Positions 34,130 through 42,958 of a DNA stretch of 64,000 nucleotides are shown here, in pieces. Each line of letters starts with the position of its first letter. Position 1 is the stretch's first letter. The notes beneath the pieces are model-generated. The model did no database searches and had not been told where the DNA came from. It was given only the letters and a program-made list of their open reading frames with translations. The DNA lies in the NCBI GenBank assembly GCA_910586205.1, contig CAJUGD010000005.1:101661-165660 (forward strand), given 5' to 3'. Source of the DNA: an uncultured Lachnospiraceae bacterium. Lineage in GTDB: Bacteria; Bacillota; Clostridia; Lachnospirales; Lachnospiraceae. The position numbers and the translations under genes are program-made.

Positions 34130-34891
34130 TTAATACCCATATACTGTTCCGATTTCCTCTGAATATACCCCTGGCTCCTTAAATACAATCACCGGCGCCT
34201 CTGCCTTCATCATAACGCCTCCGCCCTTCACTGCCTCAATCAATACCATATTTGCCCCTTCCGTTATAAAAGGATGTACCATCTTAATTCTCTTTGGCTC
34301 CATTTTGTATTCTCTTAATACACAGAAAATGTCCACCAGACGGCGCGGTCGATGAACCATATAGAAATATCCTCCCTGTCTTAAAAGCAGCGATGCCTCC
34401 CGTACCACATCTTCTAAGCTGCAGAGAATCTCATGCCGTGAAATTGCCTTCACCTGATCCGGATTTTTTATTCCATGGCTTCCTTCCATGTAAGGAGGAT
34501 TTGATGTAACCACATCAAAAGAAGCCTTGCCGAATATACGGCTGGCTTCCTTGATATCTCCTTGTACAATCTTCACACGATCCTGAATCCCGTTGAGGCA
34601 AACACTCCTAAAAGCCATTTCTGCTACAGACTCCTGAATTTCCAAACCAGTAAAATGCTTTCCCTTGGTCTTTGCTTCCAGAAGAATCGGAATAATTCCC
34701 GTTCCAGTGCCAAGATCAATCACAAGTTCTCCTTCCTTTACCTGTGCAAACCCTGACAGCAGCACTGCATCCATTCCAAAACAAAATCCTTTTTTCTTTT
34801 GAATAATCTTATAATGGTTCCTCTGCAGATCATCAACCCTTTCATCCTCGTTGATCAGAACCTTTTCTCTTTTTTCAGCCTTTTCACTCAT
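34130..34891 (-). CDS. tRNA1(Val) (adenine37-N6)-methyltransferase-like
   Basis: The 253-residue class I SAM methyltransferase has the SAM loop LVIDLGTGTGIIPILL, the catalytic DVVTSNPPYM (NPPY motif of N6-adenine methyltransferases) and the family start RVDDLQR..YKIIQKKKGFCFGMDAVLLSGFA. It resembles TrmN6/YabB. I place the start at 34891; a start at 34924 overlapping the ricT stop is equally possible, and one at 34981 would overlap ricT deeply. It lies between ricT and rsmI, as yabB does in Bacillus. Confidence 0.85.
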   Translation of the reverse strand: MSEKAEKREKVLINEDERVDDLQRNHYKIIQKKKGFCFGMDAVLLSGFAQVKEGELVIDLGTGTGIIPILLEAKTKGKHFTGLEIQESVAEMAFRSVCLNGIQDRVKIVQGDIKEASRIFGKASFDVVTSNPPYMEGSHGIKNPDQVKAISRHEILCSLEDVVREASLLLRQGGYFYMVHRPRRLVDIFCVLREYKMEPKRIKMVHPFITEGANMVLIEAVKGGGVMMKAEAPVIVFKEPGVYSEEIGTVYGY

Positions 34892-34916
34892 ATTTCCCAA
34901 CCCAGTATTTCCTTGT

Positions 34917-35825
34917 CTATTCATCCAGCTTTGACTTTCCTTCTTTTTTCTCCAGAGCCTCCAGCTTTTTAAGCTCTGCATCCTCCACCTCTGCCTTTTT
35001 TCTCCTCCTTCTTGGCTTAAACCTTAACTGATCTACCTTGTACTCACGAATCTCCTTCTCATCATGATCCACTGTCACGATCACCTTTACCTGCTGACGC
35101 AAAACATTTACACTGTGTACCTCACCTTTCAGGCCATCATCTGTGGTGACAAAATCTCCCACACCAGGAAGCTTGCTGTTCAGATATTCATAAGTCTCCT
35201 CCTCATTTTTTAAACAACACATAAGCCTTCCACACACTCCGGAAATCTTGGTGGGATTCAAAGAAAGATTCTGTTCCTTTGCCATCCTGATGGACACAGG
35301 AATAAATTCAGACAGATAAGAATGACAACAGAGCTCCCTTCCGCAGATTCCCACACCGCCCACAATCTTTGTCTCGTCCCTGACTCCTACCTGACGAAGC
35401 TCAATCCTGGTTTTAAATACAGACGCCAGATCCTTGACCAATTCCCTAAAGTCAATCCTCCCATCAGCCGTAAAATAAAACAAAATCTTATTATTATCAA
35501 ACGTATATTCTACATCAATCAGCTTCATCTCAAGGCCATGTTTGCGAATCTTTTCCTGACAAATCCCGAAAGCATCCTTCTCCTTTTTTCGGTTGCTTTC
35601 CTCTTTGGCATCATCCTCTGCCGTTGCCATGCGAATCACAGACTTTAAGGGCTGAATTACCTTTGTATCTTCTATCTCCCTGTTCCCCAGCACAACATAT
35701 CCATATTCAACTCCCCGTGCTGTTTCTACAATCACATTATCCCCGCTCTTAATATTCAATTCTCCCGGTCCGAAATAATATACTTTTCCTCCGCTTCGAA
35801 ACCTGACGCCAATAACTGTTATCAT
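34917..35825 (-). CDS. ricT: PSP1-domain protein, RicT (YaaT)
   Basis: The 302-residue protein has the PSP1 domain (about 60-200) and the Fe-S-type cysteines CGRELCCHSYL and CGRLMCCLKNE. It begins with VIGVRFR..GKVYYF and ends in a Lys/Glu-rich tail. In Bacillus, RicT (YaaT) works with RicA and RicF in mRNA processing by RNase Y and in sporulation control. The gene follows holB as yaaT does in Bacillus, 50 bases later. Confidence 0.9.
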   Translation of the reverse strand: MITVIGVRFRSGGKVYYFGPGELNIKSGDNVIVETARGVEYGYVVLGNREIEDTKVIQPLKSVIRMATAEDDAKEESNRKKEKDAFGICQEKIRKHGLEMKLIDVEYTFDNNKILFYFTADGRIDFRELVKDLASVFKTRIELRQVGVRDETKIVGGVGICGRELCCHSYLSEFIPVSIRMAKEQNLSLNPTKISGVCGRLMCCLKNEEETYEYLNSKLPGVGDFVTTDDGLKGEVHSVNVLRQQVKVIVTVDHDEKEIREYKVDQLRFKPRRRRKKAEVEDAELKKLEALEKKEGKSKLDE

Positions 35826-35875
35826 ATCCTTTATTCTCCTTTTTTCACATGCACCTGGCTTATTTTCCTGCCGCT

Positions 35876-36865
35876 CTAGTTTTCCTTCATAGACAGCAAT
35901 AAAAGCTCCATAGCCAACTCCATATTAACATTAGAATGTAAACGCATTCTTGTCCTTGTAATTGCGTTTAAAATCCTTTCCAGCCCATCATAAGCACTTC
36001 TGCTGCTAATCTCCTGTATGTTCCTGTATTCATTCTTAAAGATAAGCATCTCCTTATCCTGTGTCACTTTATATAACAACACGTCACGATACCAAAGCTG
36101 CATAAAATCCAAACATGCTCCGGCATCCAGCTTTTCCTCCTTTATTTTACGGATATAATCAAGCACTTCCGAAATATCCATTTGTCCAATTTTTTTCAAC
36201 AGATCCAAAACACCCTGAAGCATGATCCGAAAATCTTCGGAAGATGCAATGGAAATTGCCTTTCCTAAATTTCCCTGGGCAAAAGCCGTATACATTCCTG
36301 CATCGCTTTCTTCCACCTGAAGCTTCTCCCTGAGATAATTCTGTACCACATCATCCCGCAAAGGCTTTAGCTTTAACTGAATACATCTGGATAAAATTGT
36401 AGGAAGAAATGCCTCCTGGCTGGCAGTCAAAAGAATCAATACCCCATAAGAAGGCGGTTCCTCTATTGTCTTTAAAAGAGCATTCTGAGCCTGTATTGTC
36501 ATCTTTTCCGACTCATCTATAATATAGATCTTATAACTGCTGCTGTATGGCTTGATCTGAATCGTATCATTGATCTGTTTCCGCACATCATCCACACCAA
36601 TACTATTGGGCTTTTCATGAGTCACAAAAATAAGATCCGGATGATTGCCGCTTAGTACCTGCCTGCATGCATGACACTTCATACAAGCTTCTCCTTTTCG
36701 ATTCTCACAGAGAAGATAAAGAGCAAATGCACAGGCCAAAGACCTTTTCCCCATTCCATCTTCCCCATTTAAGATATAAGCATGGGAAACCATTCCTGTC
36801 TCCGCTGCTCTCATAAAATGTTTTTTTATTGAATCATGTCCAAGAATCTCCCCAAAGCCAACCAT
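35876..36865 (-). CDS. holB: DNA polymerase III, delta' subunit
   Basis: HolB is part of the clamp loader. The 329-residue AAA+ protein has HAYILNGEDGMGKRSLA (P-loop), a zinc module with four Cys (CENRKGEACMKCHAC) and YIIDESEKMTIQAQNALLKTIEEPP, then SRCIQLKLKPL. The ATG at 36865 follows AGGAGC; an upstream ATG (36883) has no site. It leads the ricT-trmN6-like-rsmI run. The Bacillus neighbours yaaQ and yaaR, normally between tmk and holB, are absent here. Confidence 0.93.
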   Translation of the reverse strand: MVGFGEILGHDSIKKHFMRAAETGMVSHAYILNGEDGMGKRSLACAFALYLLCENRKGEACMKCHACRQVLSGNHPDLIFVTHEKPNSIGVDDVRKQINDTIQIKPYSSSYKIYIIDESEKMTIQAQNALLKTIEEPPSYGVLILLTASQEAFLPTILSRCIQLKLKPLRDDVVQNYLREKLQVEESDAGMYTAFAQGNLGKAISIASSEDFRIMLQGVLDLLKKIGQMDISEVLDYIRKIKEEKLDAGACLDFMQLWYRDVLLYKVTQDKEMLIFKNEYRNIQEISSRSAYDGLERILNAITRTRMRLHSNVNMELAMELLLLSMKEN

Positions 36866-36960
36866 ATCAGCTCCTTTCACCATAGAAAAAGTATAACATA
36901 AAATCAGAAATCTGTATAGAAAAATCCATTTCCAGTCATGTGCCGTTCCGGATGTTTTAG

Positions 36961-36989
36961 TTGAAAATTTAATTTCTATATGATAATAT
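36961..36989 (+). promoter_or_regulatory. Possible promoter of the tmk-like gene
   Basis: TTGAAA (36961-36966) and TAATAT (36984-36989) are 17 bases apart, about 30 bases before the gene. The match is moderate. Confidence 0.45.
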
Positions 36990-37023
36990 CATATTTATAA
37001 AAAAGAAAGGCATGTACATCCTT

Positions 37024-37725
37024 ATGAATATAAGCACTCATTCTACCCAGACTCCCGTTATTCTTGCACTGGAGGGTCTGGACGGATCCGGCAAAACCGT
37101 ACAATCTTCATTACTGTATAACCATATTAAAAATATCGGCAAAAAAATCCTTATGCTGGATTTTCCTCAATACGAAAGCTTTTTTGGCCTGGAAATCGGC
37201 AAAATGCTTTCTGGAAATCAATCTGATATTACTGCAATGAATGTAGACACCAAATCCATGTGCCTATGGTACGCTCTTGACAGATGGAATACCTTATCCA
37301 ATCAAAACTGGCAGGACTATGACTACATTCTATTTAACCGCTATACCCTTTCCAATGCAGTATACCAGACTGCACGCCAATATCATGAGATTAACCGTGA
37401 CTTTATAAAGTGGGTATTTGAGCTCGAATATGAACAATTACATCTTCCCGTTCCCAATCTGTATGTTTTCCTGGAAACTCCTGTAAAGGATTCTAAAGAT
37501 AATGTCTTAAAAAAAGAAGAACGCACCTATGTAAAAGGTCTGGATGTATATGAACAGTCATCTTTTCTTCTTTCATGCTGCCGCCAGATCTATCTTGAAC
37601 TGGCTGAAACAGAGTCTAATATAAAGATAATATCATGCTGTGATGAATCTGGCCGTATGTTTCCGCCTGAAAAGATTCATGAAAAGATTATTTCTGCCAT
37701 TAAAGAACAAGGATTTTTATTTTAA
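37024..37725 (+). CDS. tmk: Thymidylate kinase-like nucleoside monophosphate kinase
   Basis: Tmk makes dTDP from dTMP. The roughly 233-residue product has the P-loop LEGLDGSGKTVQ and the segment WYALDRWNTLSNQNW, like the canonical AADRA region. It also has a YILFNRYTLSNAVYQ segment where most Tmk have DRY..S..AYQ; Asn replaces the usual Asp. The sequence is divergent but the location next to holB and the decarboxylase gene matches tmk. The start is unclear: an ATG at 37012 is only 1 base from AAAGG, whereas the ATG at 37024 is 13 bases from it. Confidence 0.75.
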   Translation: MNISTHSTQTPVILALEGLDGSGKTVQSSLLYNHIKNIGKKILMLDFPQYESFFGLEIGKMLSGNQSDITAMNVDTKSMCLWYALDRWNTLSNQNWQDYDYILFNRYTLSNAVYQTARQYHEINRDFIKWVFELEYEQLHLPVPNLYVFLETPVKDSKDNVLKKEERTYVKGLDVYEQSSFLLSCCRQIYLELAETESNIKIISCCDESGRMFPPEKIHEKIISAIKEQGFLF

Positions 37726-37728
37726 TCA

Positions 37729-37764
37729 CAAAGGGGCTGTCCATCACAAAAAACAGTCCCTTTG
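37729..37764. terminator. Terminator between tmk and the decarboxylase gene
   Basis: CAAAGGGGCTGT (37729-37740) pairs with ACAGTCCCTTTG (37753-37764) with one wobble, followed by a T-rich stretch. It lies between convergent genes. Confidence 0.8.
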
Positions 37765-37772
37765 CCTTCTTT

Positions 37773-39257
37773 TTACCCCTTACACACCCGCAGATATTCT
37801 CCTTTTTCATCTGCCATTCCCTGTACCAATAGTCCCATTTGTCTGCAATAATCAATCTGTTTTACAATCTCTCTTGTAATTCTCTCTCCAGGCGCAAGAA
37901 TCGGGATTCCCGGAGGATACAAATATACAAACTCCACTGAAATTCTTCCTTCACAGTCAAAAATTCTCATTCTTTCCCATTCTCTTTCCATAGCCTCTCC
38001 AAAAGTCATCACACTTAATGGATCATGATCACACCATATTTCTTTTTCCATATCCCATCCAGAAGCCTTCATTTTTCCATTCTGTTCTATTTTTCTGTCA
38101 ATTTCCAAAAGAGCATGCTCCAATCTGTCCAATCCCTCCTGTGTGTCCATAAATGTAGTAATTGCCACCACATAATCCACTCCACACATCTCCATTTCCA
38201 GATTATATTCATCTCTCAACCACTTACCAAGTTTTGCTCCTCCAATCAAAGAATCTCTGCATGAAATCACAATCTTTGATACATCTAGATCATAGATTCC
38301 TTTTTCCATTCCTCCACTCTTATCTAAAAGTCTCAGACATTTCATCTTTTTCAGACTTCTTCTCAGTCTTTTTAATCTTTTCCCAAATTCCTTAAAATAC
38401 TCCTTTCCATGCTCCTCCATTTCAAAAATACATTTCTCAATTCCTGCCATCCAAACATATGAAGGACTGCTGCTTTGAAATACCTGTAAGTACCACTCTA
38501 ATCTTTCCAAATCTACATAATCTTTTTTCACATGCATGATCCCTGTCTGTGTAAAAGAAGGTAATGTTTTATGTAAACTTTGAATTACAATGTCCGCTCC
38601 ACATTGGATTGAAGAAACAGGAAATATCCTTTTTTCCTCTTGTACCTTCCCCAGCCCTTCCACAGAAAAATGTGCCCCATGAGCTTCATCCACAATTAAA
38701 GGAATCCCCTTTTCATGTACTATCTTGGCAATTTCCTGAATATTTGATACAATTCCTTCATAAGTAGGAGAGACTACCATTACAGCCCTTGCATCAGGAT
38801 GATCTGATAATAATTTTTCCACATTGTTAGCTGATATTTCTCCATTTATCCACATTTTTTCTACAATTTGTGGATAAATAGAAACTGTTTTTAAATTATT
38901 GAGGATAACTGCATGATATGCCGATTTATGACAATTTCTTGCCATAATAATCTTTTCACCAGGATGTAAAACCCCACAGATTGCACTTAAAACTCCCCCG
39001 CTGCTTCCATTAATCAGATAATAACTCTTATTTGCCCCATATATTCTGGCAGCCCATTCCATGGATTCTTTTAAAATTCCCTCCGGATGATGAAGATTAT
39101 CAAATCCCTCTATCTCTGTAATATCAATAGAAAAAGGATTCGGAAACTCTCCTAAAAAATCTTTACATTGTCTCTTATGTCCAGGCATATGAAAAGGATA
39201 ATTTTCAGACTGTCCATATCTCTTTAATCTTTCCAACAACAAACTTTCTCTATCCAA
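37773..39257 (-). CDS. Orn/Lys/Arg decarboxylase-family PLP enzyme (YaaO-like)
   Basis: The 494-residue fold-type I PLP enzyme starts with SENYPFHMPGHKR. It has the PLP region SPTYEGIVSNI, VDEAHGAHF and the Schiff-base Lys in IQSLHKTLPSFTQ, then a C-terminal domain ending YPPGIPILAPGERIT. These are marks of the Orn/Lys/Arg decarboxylase major family, short YaaO/SpeA-like form. Some members make agmatine or cadaverine, and a polyamine importer lies elsewhere in the window, but the substrate is not shown. Its place beside tmk matches yaaO in Bacillus. Confidence 0.88.
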   Translation of the reverse strand: MDRESLLLERLKRYGQSENYPFHMPGHKRQCKDFLGEFPNPFSIDITEIEGFDNLHHPEGILKESMEWAARIYGANKSYYLINGSSGGVLSAICGVLHPGEKIIMARNCHKSAYHAVILNNLKTVSIYPQIVEKMWINGEISANNVEKLLSDHPDARAVMVVSPTYEGIVSNIQEIAKIVHEKGIPLIVDEAHGAHFSVEGLGKVQEEKRIFPVSSIQCGADIVIQSLHKTLPSFTQTGIMHVKKDYVDLERLEWYLQVFQSSSPSYVWMAGIEKCIFEMEEHGKEYFKEFGKRLKRLRRSLKKMKCLRLLDKSGGMEKGIYDLDVSKIVISCRDSLIGGAKLGKWLRDEYNLEMEMCGVDYVVAITTFMDTQEGLDRLEHALLEIDRKIEQNGKMKASGWDMEKEIWCDHDPLSVMTFGEAMEREWERMRIFDCEGRISVEFVYLYPPGIPILAPGERITREIVKQIDYCRQMGLLVQGMADEKGEYLRVCKG

Positions 39258-39420
39258 TTTTTCCTCTTTTCCCTTACAATATTGTATATTGTTTGTTATT
39301 TATATTCTCTTAAAATACTACCACAAATTTAATAGAATGATAACTCTTTTTGTGATATAATAGGAAATCGTACTCTGATCGTGATTTGCTTTTCTATTCT
39401 AAAAAATGAAAGGAATTTAA

Positions 39421-39654
39421 ATGAATATGCGAGAAGTAGAATTTAAAATGGAACGCCAAGGTCTTGTAAAAGCTGGTGATGAAGTAGAAATCATAGAACG
39501 AGAGGGTGTTACCTACAGCTATATAATCGAACCAGCCGTTGCCATGTCCAGATGTTTTCCCTCCCGTGATCGTATAAAGTCCAGAAAAGGAATCGTAAAA
39601 GAAATACGTGAAAATGACAGAGGATTTTATGTTATTGTCACCTTTGATGAATAA
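39421..39654 (+). CDS. Small protein of unknown function
   Basis: The 77-residue protein is not recognised. It has no signal peptide or membrane helix, and is rich in charged residues with a predicted short beta-rich fold (LVKAGDEVEIIEREGVTYSY, KGIVKEIRE..RGFYVIVTF), rather like a small SH3-like or KOW-like barrel. AAAGGA precedes the ATG at a fair distance, and a strong terminator follows, which supports a real gene. It is a single-gene unit divergent from the decarboxylase gene. Confidence 0.65.
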   Translation: MNMREVEFKMERQGLVKAGDEVEIIEREGVTYSYIIEPAVAMSRCFPSRDRIKSRKGIVKEIRENDRGFYVIVTFDE

Positions 39655-39662
39655 ACATTAAA

Positions 39663-39710
39663 ATAAAAAAGACAAAGGAAAATCAATCATTTTTCCTTCG
39701 TCTTTTTTAT
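39663..39710. terminator. Strong bidirectional terminator
   Basis: A 20-base arm from 39663 (ATAAAAAAGACAAAGGAAAA) pairs with 39691-39710 with one mismatch and a loop of about 8 bases. A and T runs at both ends serve both convergent genes. Confidence 0.9.
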
Positions 39711-39735
39711 TCTTTTACCTATCCCCAACATATTA

Positions 39736-41415
39736 TCAATCCTTTATATTAACCCGATTTCTATCCGAAATCACAATCACATCCCTCCAAAGTATCTCCG
39801 GCTCCTTTCCCTTTTCCCAATTATAATCCTTCCAATAACAATATACCTGATGATCTTTCATCATAATAAATTCTAATACATCATTTCCTGTAGTTTCCCT
39901 CATAGCACGCTGTTCTTTGTCATCCAGGTAACTCATCTTTCCATTCATTTCAATCACAGCAATCACTCCATAATGATTCGTCCAGTTTTTCGGAATATAA
40001 TTTCCATATATCTGATCATTTTCCTGACAATAATACATTTGGTTGATCCGTCCGGTAAATTCATTATGAACTTGTTCTGTCCTATTATCCCCAACTAATG
40101 ACTTACGAAAAATCTTACTATAATTTCTTCCAGAACCTCCCCTTCGAATAAATGAACTATAATAAAGCCAATCTCCTACAATACAAAAACTATCAATACT
40201 TGTTCCTTCTTTAATAAATAATTCTTCCACGTCTCCCGTAATTCGATAAATGGCTTTATTATGATCCTCCTGTTCACGAAGTTCAAAAACACTGTCTCCT
40301 TTTTTTTGCTCCATTTGAACAACATCTGCAATTCTATCTAAATCCATCTGTAGGATCCGATCTCCATAACGGATATTCCCATCTGCCTCCCGATTCAAGG
40401 ATCGTCCCAGCATATCCCGCAAATAAAACTCACAATTTTCTATTTCAATATATTGTTTTGGGATCATTTTTTCAAATTGTTCTGTACTTTCAATTACCTG
40501 TATCCTGTCAAAACTTTCAATATAAATCTTATCATCCTGAATACAATAATCATCTACTTCTCGAGAAATAATTTCTATTTCTTCTTTTCCATTCTCTATT
40601 CGATATAATGTATGAAACAAATCAGGGGAAACCTTACGTAATACAGAATCCTCTCTCTCTGGACAAGGCAGATAATAAACCCATCCTCCGCTTCCTGTTT
40701 GAATCTCAGAATTATTAGGACCTTCTGATGCTCTCTCTGTCTGCTCTAAAGGAATTGAATATAAAACCTGTCCAACCTCTGACAGATAGACAATTTTATT
40801 TGCTATTTTAATATGTTTTTTCTGGTTTCTCTGTGCTTCCAGAAGATCCTCCTCCATTGATATGGATTCTAAAAATGGTGCACGAAGTAAATCTATCTGC
40901 TTTCTTATTTTATCAGCACCAACTACTAAAGCGCCGACTGCAGTTACTAAAAATCCACAAGCAAAAATATTCTTTACAATCATCCAAACTTTTGATGATT
41001 CACCATTTAAGTCCATATTTTCATCCAGCTTCAGATAATCCTCTATTTCCAAAAAAACAGAAGTCTCATCCAGACTTTTCTTTTTCTTTGATGAATCTCC
41101 ACTTTTTAAAAGACTGTTCTCTTTCATACTTTCTTTCACCTTAGCAGCCCTGATCTGCTCAGGTGAAATATTCATTTTTAATTCTGCAATATCATCAGCC
41201 TTTTGCTGTACCCATTTTTCCGTATCACCTTTTCCAAAAAGGTCCTCCATATTGGAATATACATCTGCATAGGTAAGAACCAGCAATTTTCTAGCTTCCT
41301 TTTCGTCTGAGACTAATAACCATATATGGTTGTATGTCTTTTGAAAAGTATGGATATAAATATCCTCAAAACGTTCCCGGCGCTCTTGATTTCTGTTTTT
41401 TTTCTGCTCCCTCAT
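39736..41415 (-). CDS. Membrane protein with sigma-region-2-like N terminus and propeller-like C-terminal domain
   Basis: I do not know this 559-residue protein as a described family. Residues about 14-60 (ERFEDIYIHTFQKTYNHIWLL...EARKLLVLTYADVYSNMEDL) look like region 2 of an ECF sigma factor; no region 4 is present. A charged linker follows. One membrane helix (about 174-193) separates it from a large C-terminal part of about 360 residues, rich in beta strands and resembling DUF5050-type propellers (GDWLYYSSF...RIFRKSL, DDYCIQDDKIYIES). The topology suggests cytoplasmic N, external C. The ATG at 41415 follows GGGGA. It is the last gene of the parA-parB-DUF4446 run. Confidence 0.65.
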   Translation of the reverse strand: MREQKKNRNQERRERFEDIYIHTFQKTYNHIWLLVSDEKEARKLLVLTYADVYSNMEDLFGKGDTEKWVQQKADDIAELKMNISPEQIRAAKVKESMKENSLLKSGDSSKKKKSLDETSVFLEIEDYLKLDENMDLNGESSKVWMIVKNIFACGFLVTAVGALVVGADKIRKQIDLLRAPFLESISMEEDLLEAQRNQKKHIKIANKIVYLSEVGQVLYSIPLEQTERASEGPNNSEIQTGSGGWVYYLPCPEREDSVLRKVSPDLFHTLYRIENGKEEIEIISREVDDYCIQDDKIYIESFDRIQVIESTEQFEKMIPKQYIEIENCEFYLRDMLGRSLNREADGNIRYGDRILQMDLDRIADVVQMEQKKGDSVFELREQEDHNKAIYRITGDVEELFIKEGTSIDSFCIVGDWLYYSSFIRRGGSGRNYSKIFRKSLVGDNRTEQVHNEFTGRINQMYYCQENDQIYGNYIPKNWTNHYGVIAVIEMNGKMSYLDDKEQRAMRETTGNDVLEFIMMKDHQVYCYWKDYNWEKGKEPEILWRDVIVISDRNRVNIKD

Positions 41416-41475
41416 TATACTTGTCCCCAAATTTATTTTGCAGCAATTCAATTCCCTGAACTGTTACTTTTAATT

Positions 41476-41985
41476 TTATTCTTTATATCCCAACGCTTGC
41501 TCCAACGCTTCTTTCTCCTCGTTTCCTAAAAGTATCTCTGTCTGTCCCCGATCAACCGCTTTCAAATAGAGATAACATCCTTCTCTACTGTGAACTGAAT
41601 TCATAATAAATCCTGTATTTGTATAATCAAGCAAAGCAAATGCAAAACTTAGATTCCCCCCCATTCCTTTAAAAGCATTATATCTCACCATTCCAAACTT
41701 TTGAAAAGATGCTCTCATATTTTTATTATTAATGCGAATCTGATCTTTATTAGCACGGTCCTGAGATTTTAGCTCTTGAATATCATGAATGTGATCAATA
41801 ATAATATCCTCTAAAGTTTCTGCATCCTTTCCTCTCATAAAATAATCATAGCTTCTGTAAAGTCTCTTGATTTTAAAAATACAAACAATCACAACAATCA
41901 AAAGTATGATTGTCAGAACTGCCTGTCCAAGCATTATATAGAAAGGGTCAATCCCAAAATAATCCAATATATTGGTTCCATCCAT
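41476..41985 (-). CDS. DUF4446 protein, single-pass membrane
   Basis: The 169-residue protein has one N-terminal membrane helix (about 20-42), a helical stretch (KRLYRSYDYFMRGKDAETLEDII), and the DUF4446 core F.KFGMVRYNAFKGMGGNLSFAFALLDYTNTGFIMNSVHSREGCYLYLK. DUF4446 genes are commonly found next to parB in Clostridia; the function is unknown. It starts 17 bases after the parB stop and is followed by the sigma-like membrane protein gene 60 bases later. Confidence 0.88.
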   Translation of the reverse strand: MDGTNILDYFGIDPFYIMLGQAVLTIILLIVVIVCIFKIKRLYRSYDYFMRGKDAETLEDIIIDHIHDIQELKSQDRANKDQIRINNKNMRASFQKFGMVRYNAFKGMGGNLSFAFALLDYTNTGFIMNSVHSREGCYLYLKAVDRGQTEILLGNEEKEALEQALGYKE

Positions 41986-42002
41986 TCAATGCACTCTCCT
42001 TG

Positions 42003-42956
42003 TTATCCAATGGTTTCAATCAATTCTACAATCCTCTCCAGCTCTGACTCTGAATAATACTCAATTTCAATTTTTCCTTTACTGCGATCTTTTCTATTAA
42101 TATTTACTTTTGTTCCTACCACTGTTTTCATCCGATCTTCTAAATTTTTAAAGATCAGCTCCAGAGCTTCATCCTCTTTTTCCTTTTCTTTTTTCTTTTT
42201 AACCTTTCCTAAAGTCTTAACTATTTTCTCTATTTCCCTTACACTTAAATGCTCTTTCAAAATCTTATCTGCCAATTCTAACTGAAGCTTTTCATCCGAA
42301 ACAGCCAGAAGTGCCCTGGCATGACCACTACTAATCAATCCTTCTACTAACATCTGCTGTACTTCTGGCACTAAATTCAAAAGACGCATACTATTCGTAA
42401 TTGTAGAACGATTTTTGCATACCCTCTCCGCGATTTCCTCCTGCTTTAAATGAAATTCTTGAATCAATCTCTGATAAGCCACAGCTTCTTCAATAGGGTT
42501 TAAATCCTCTCGCTGTACATTTTCAATAAGTGCAATCTCCATTGCCTGCTGTTTTCCATATTCCCGGATAACCACAGGCACCTCTCTCACTCCTGCCAGC
42601 TTTGCTGCTCTCCAACGACGCTCACCGGCAATAATCTCATATAAATCTCCTTTTTTCTGCACTAACAAAGGCTGAAGAATACCATATTGCCGAATAGAAT
42701 CTGCTAACTCCTGAAGCTGCTCCTCTCTAAAATCCTTTCTTGGCTGATCTTGATTAGGCTCAATCAAAGAAAGCTTAACAAAAATTTCTCCACCTTCTTT
42801 TTCTACTGCCTTTTCCTCAGAAGATGCTTCTCCAATCTCGTTTTCATCTGTTTGTTCTTTCTTTTCACTCATCTGATCTTTTGCTACTTCCTGCACTACT
42901 TCCTCTCCAAAAAATGCACCAAGACCCTTTCCCAGTCCCCTCTTTGCTTTCGCCAT
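42003..42956 (-). CDS. parB: Chromosome partitioning protein ParB/Spo0J
   Basis: ParB binds parS and spreads as a CTP-dependent clamp to segregate the origin. The 317-residue protein has LGKGLGAFF at the start, an acidic linker, the ParB N domain with IIAGERRWRAAKLAG and the CTP-binding region, then a helix-turn-helix (LKQEEIAERVCKNRSTITNSMRLL) and a C-terminal dimer domain. It starts 2 bases after parA. Two perfect parS sites are in the window (43854 and 45055). Confidence 0.96.
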   Translation of the reverse strand: MAKAKRGLGKGLGAFFGEEVVQEVAKDQMSEKKEQTDENEIGEASSEEKAVEKEGGEIFVKLSLIEPNQDQPRKDFREEQLQELADSIRQYGILQPLLVQKKGDLYEIIAGERRWRAAKLAGVREVPVVIREYGKQQAMEIALIENVQREDLNPIEEAVAYQRLIQEFHLKQEEIAERVCKNRSTITNSMRLLNLVPEVQQMLVEGLISSGHARALLAVSDEKLQLELADKILKEHLSVREIEKIVKTLGKVKKKKEKEKEDEALELIFKNLEDRMKTVVGTKVNINRKDRSKGKIEIEYYSESELERIVELIETIG

Positions 42957-42958
42957 AA

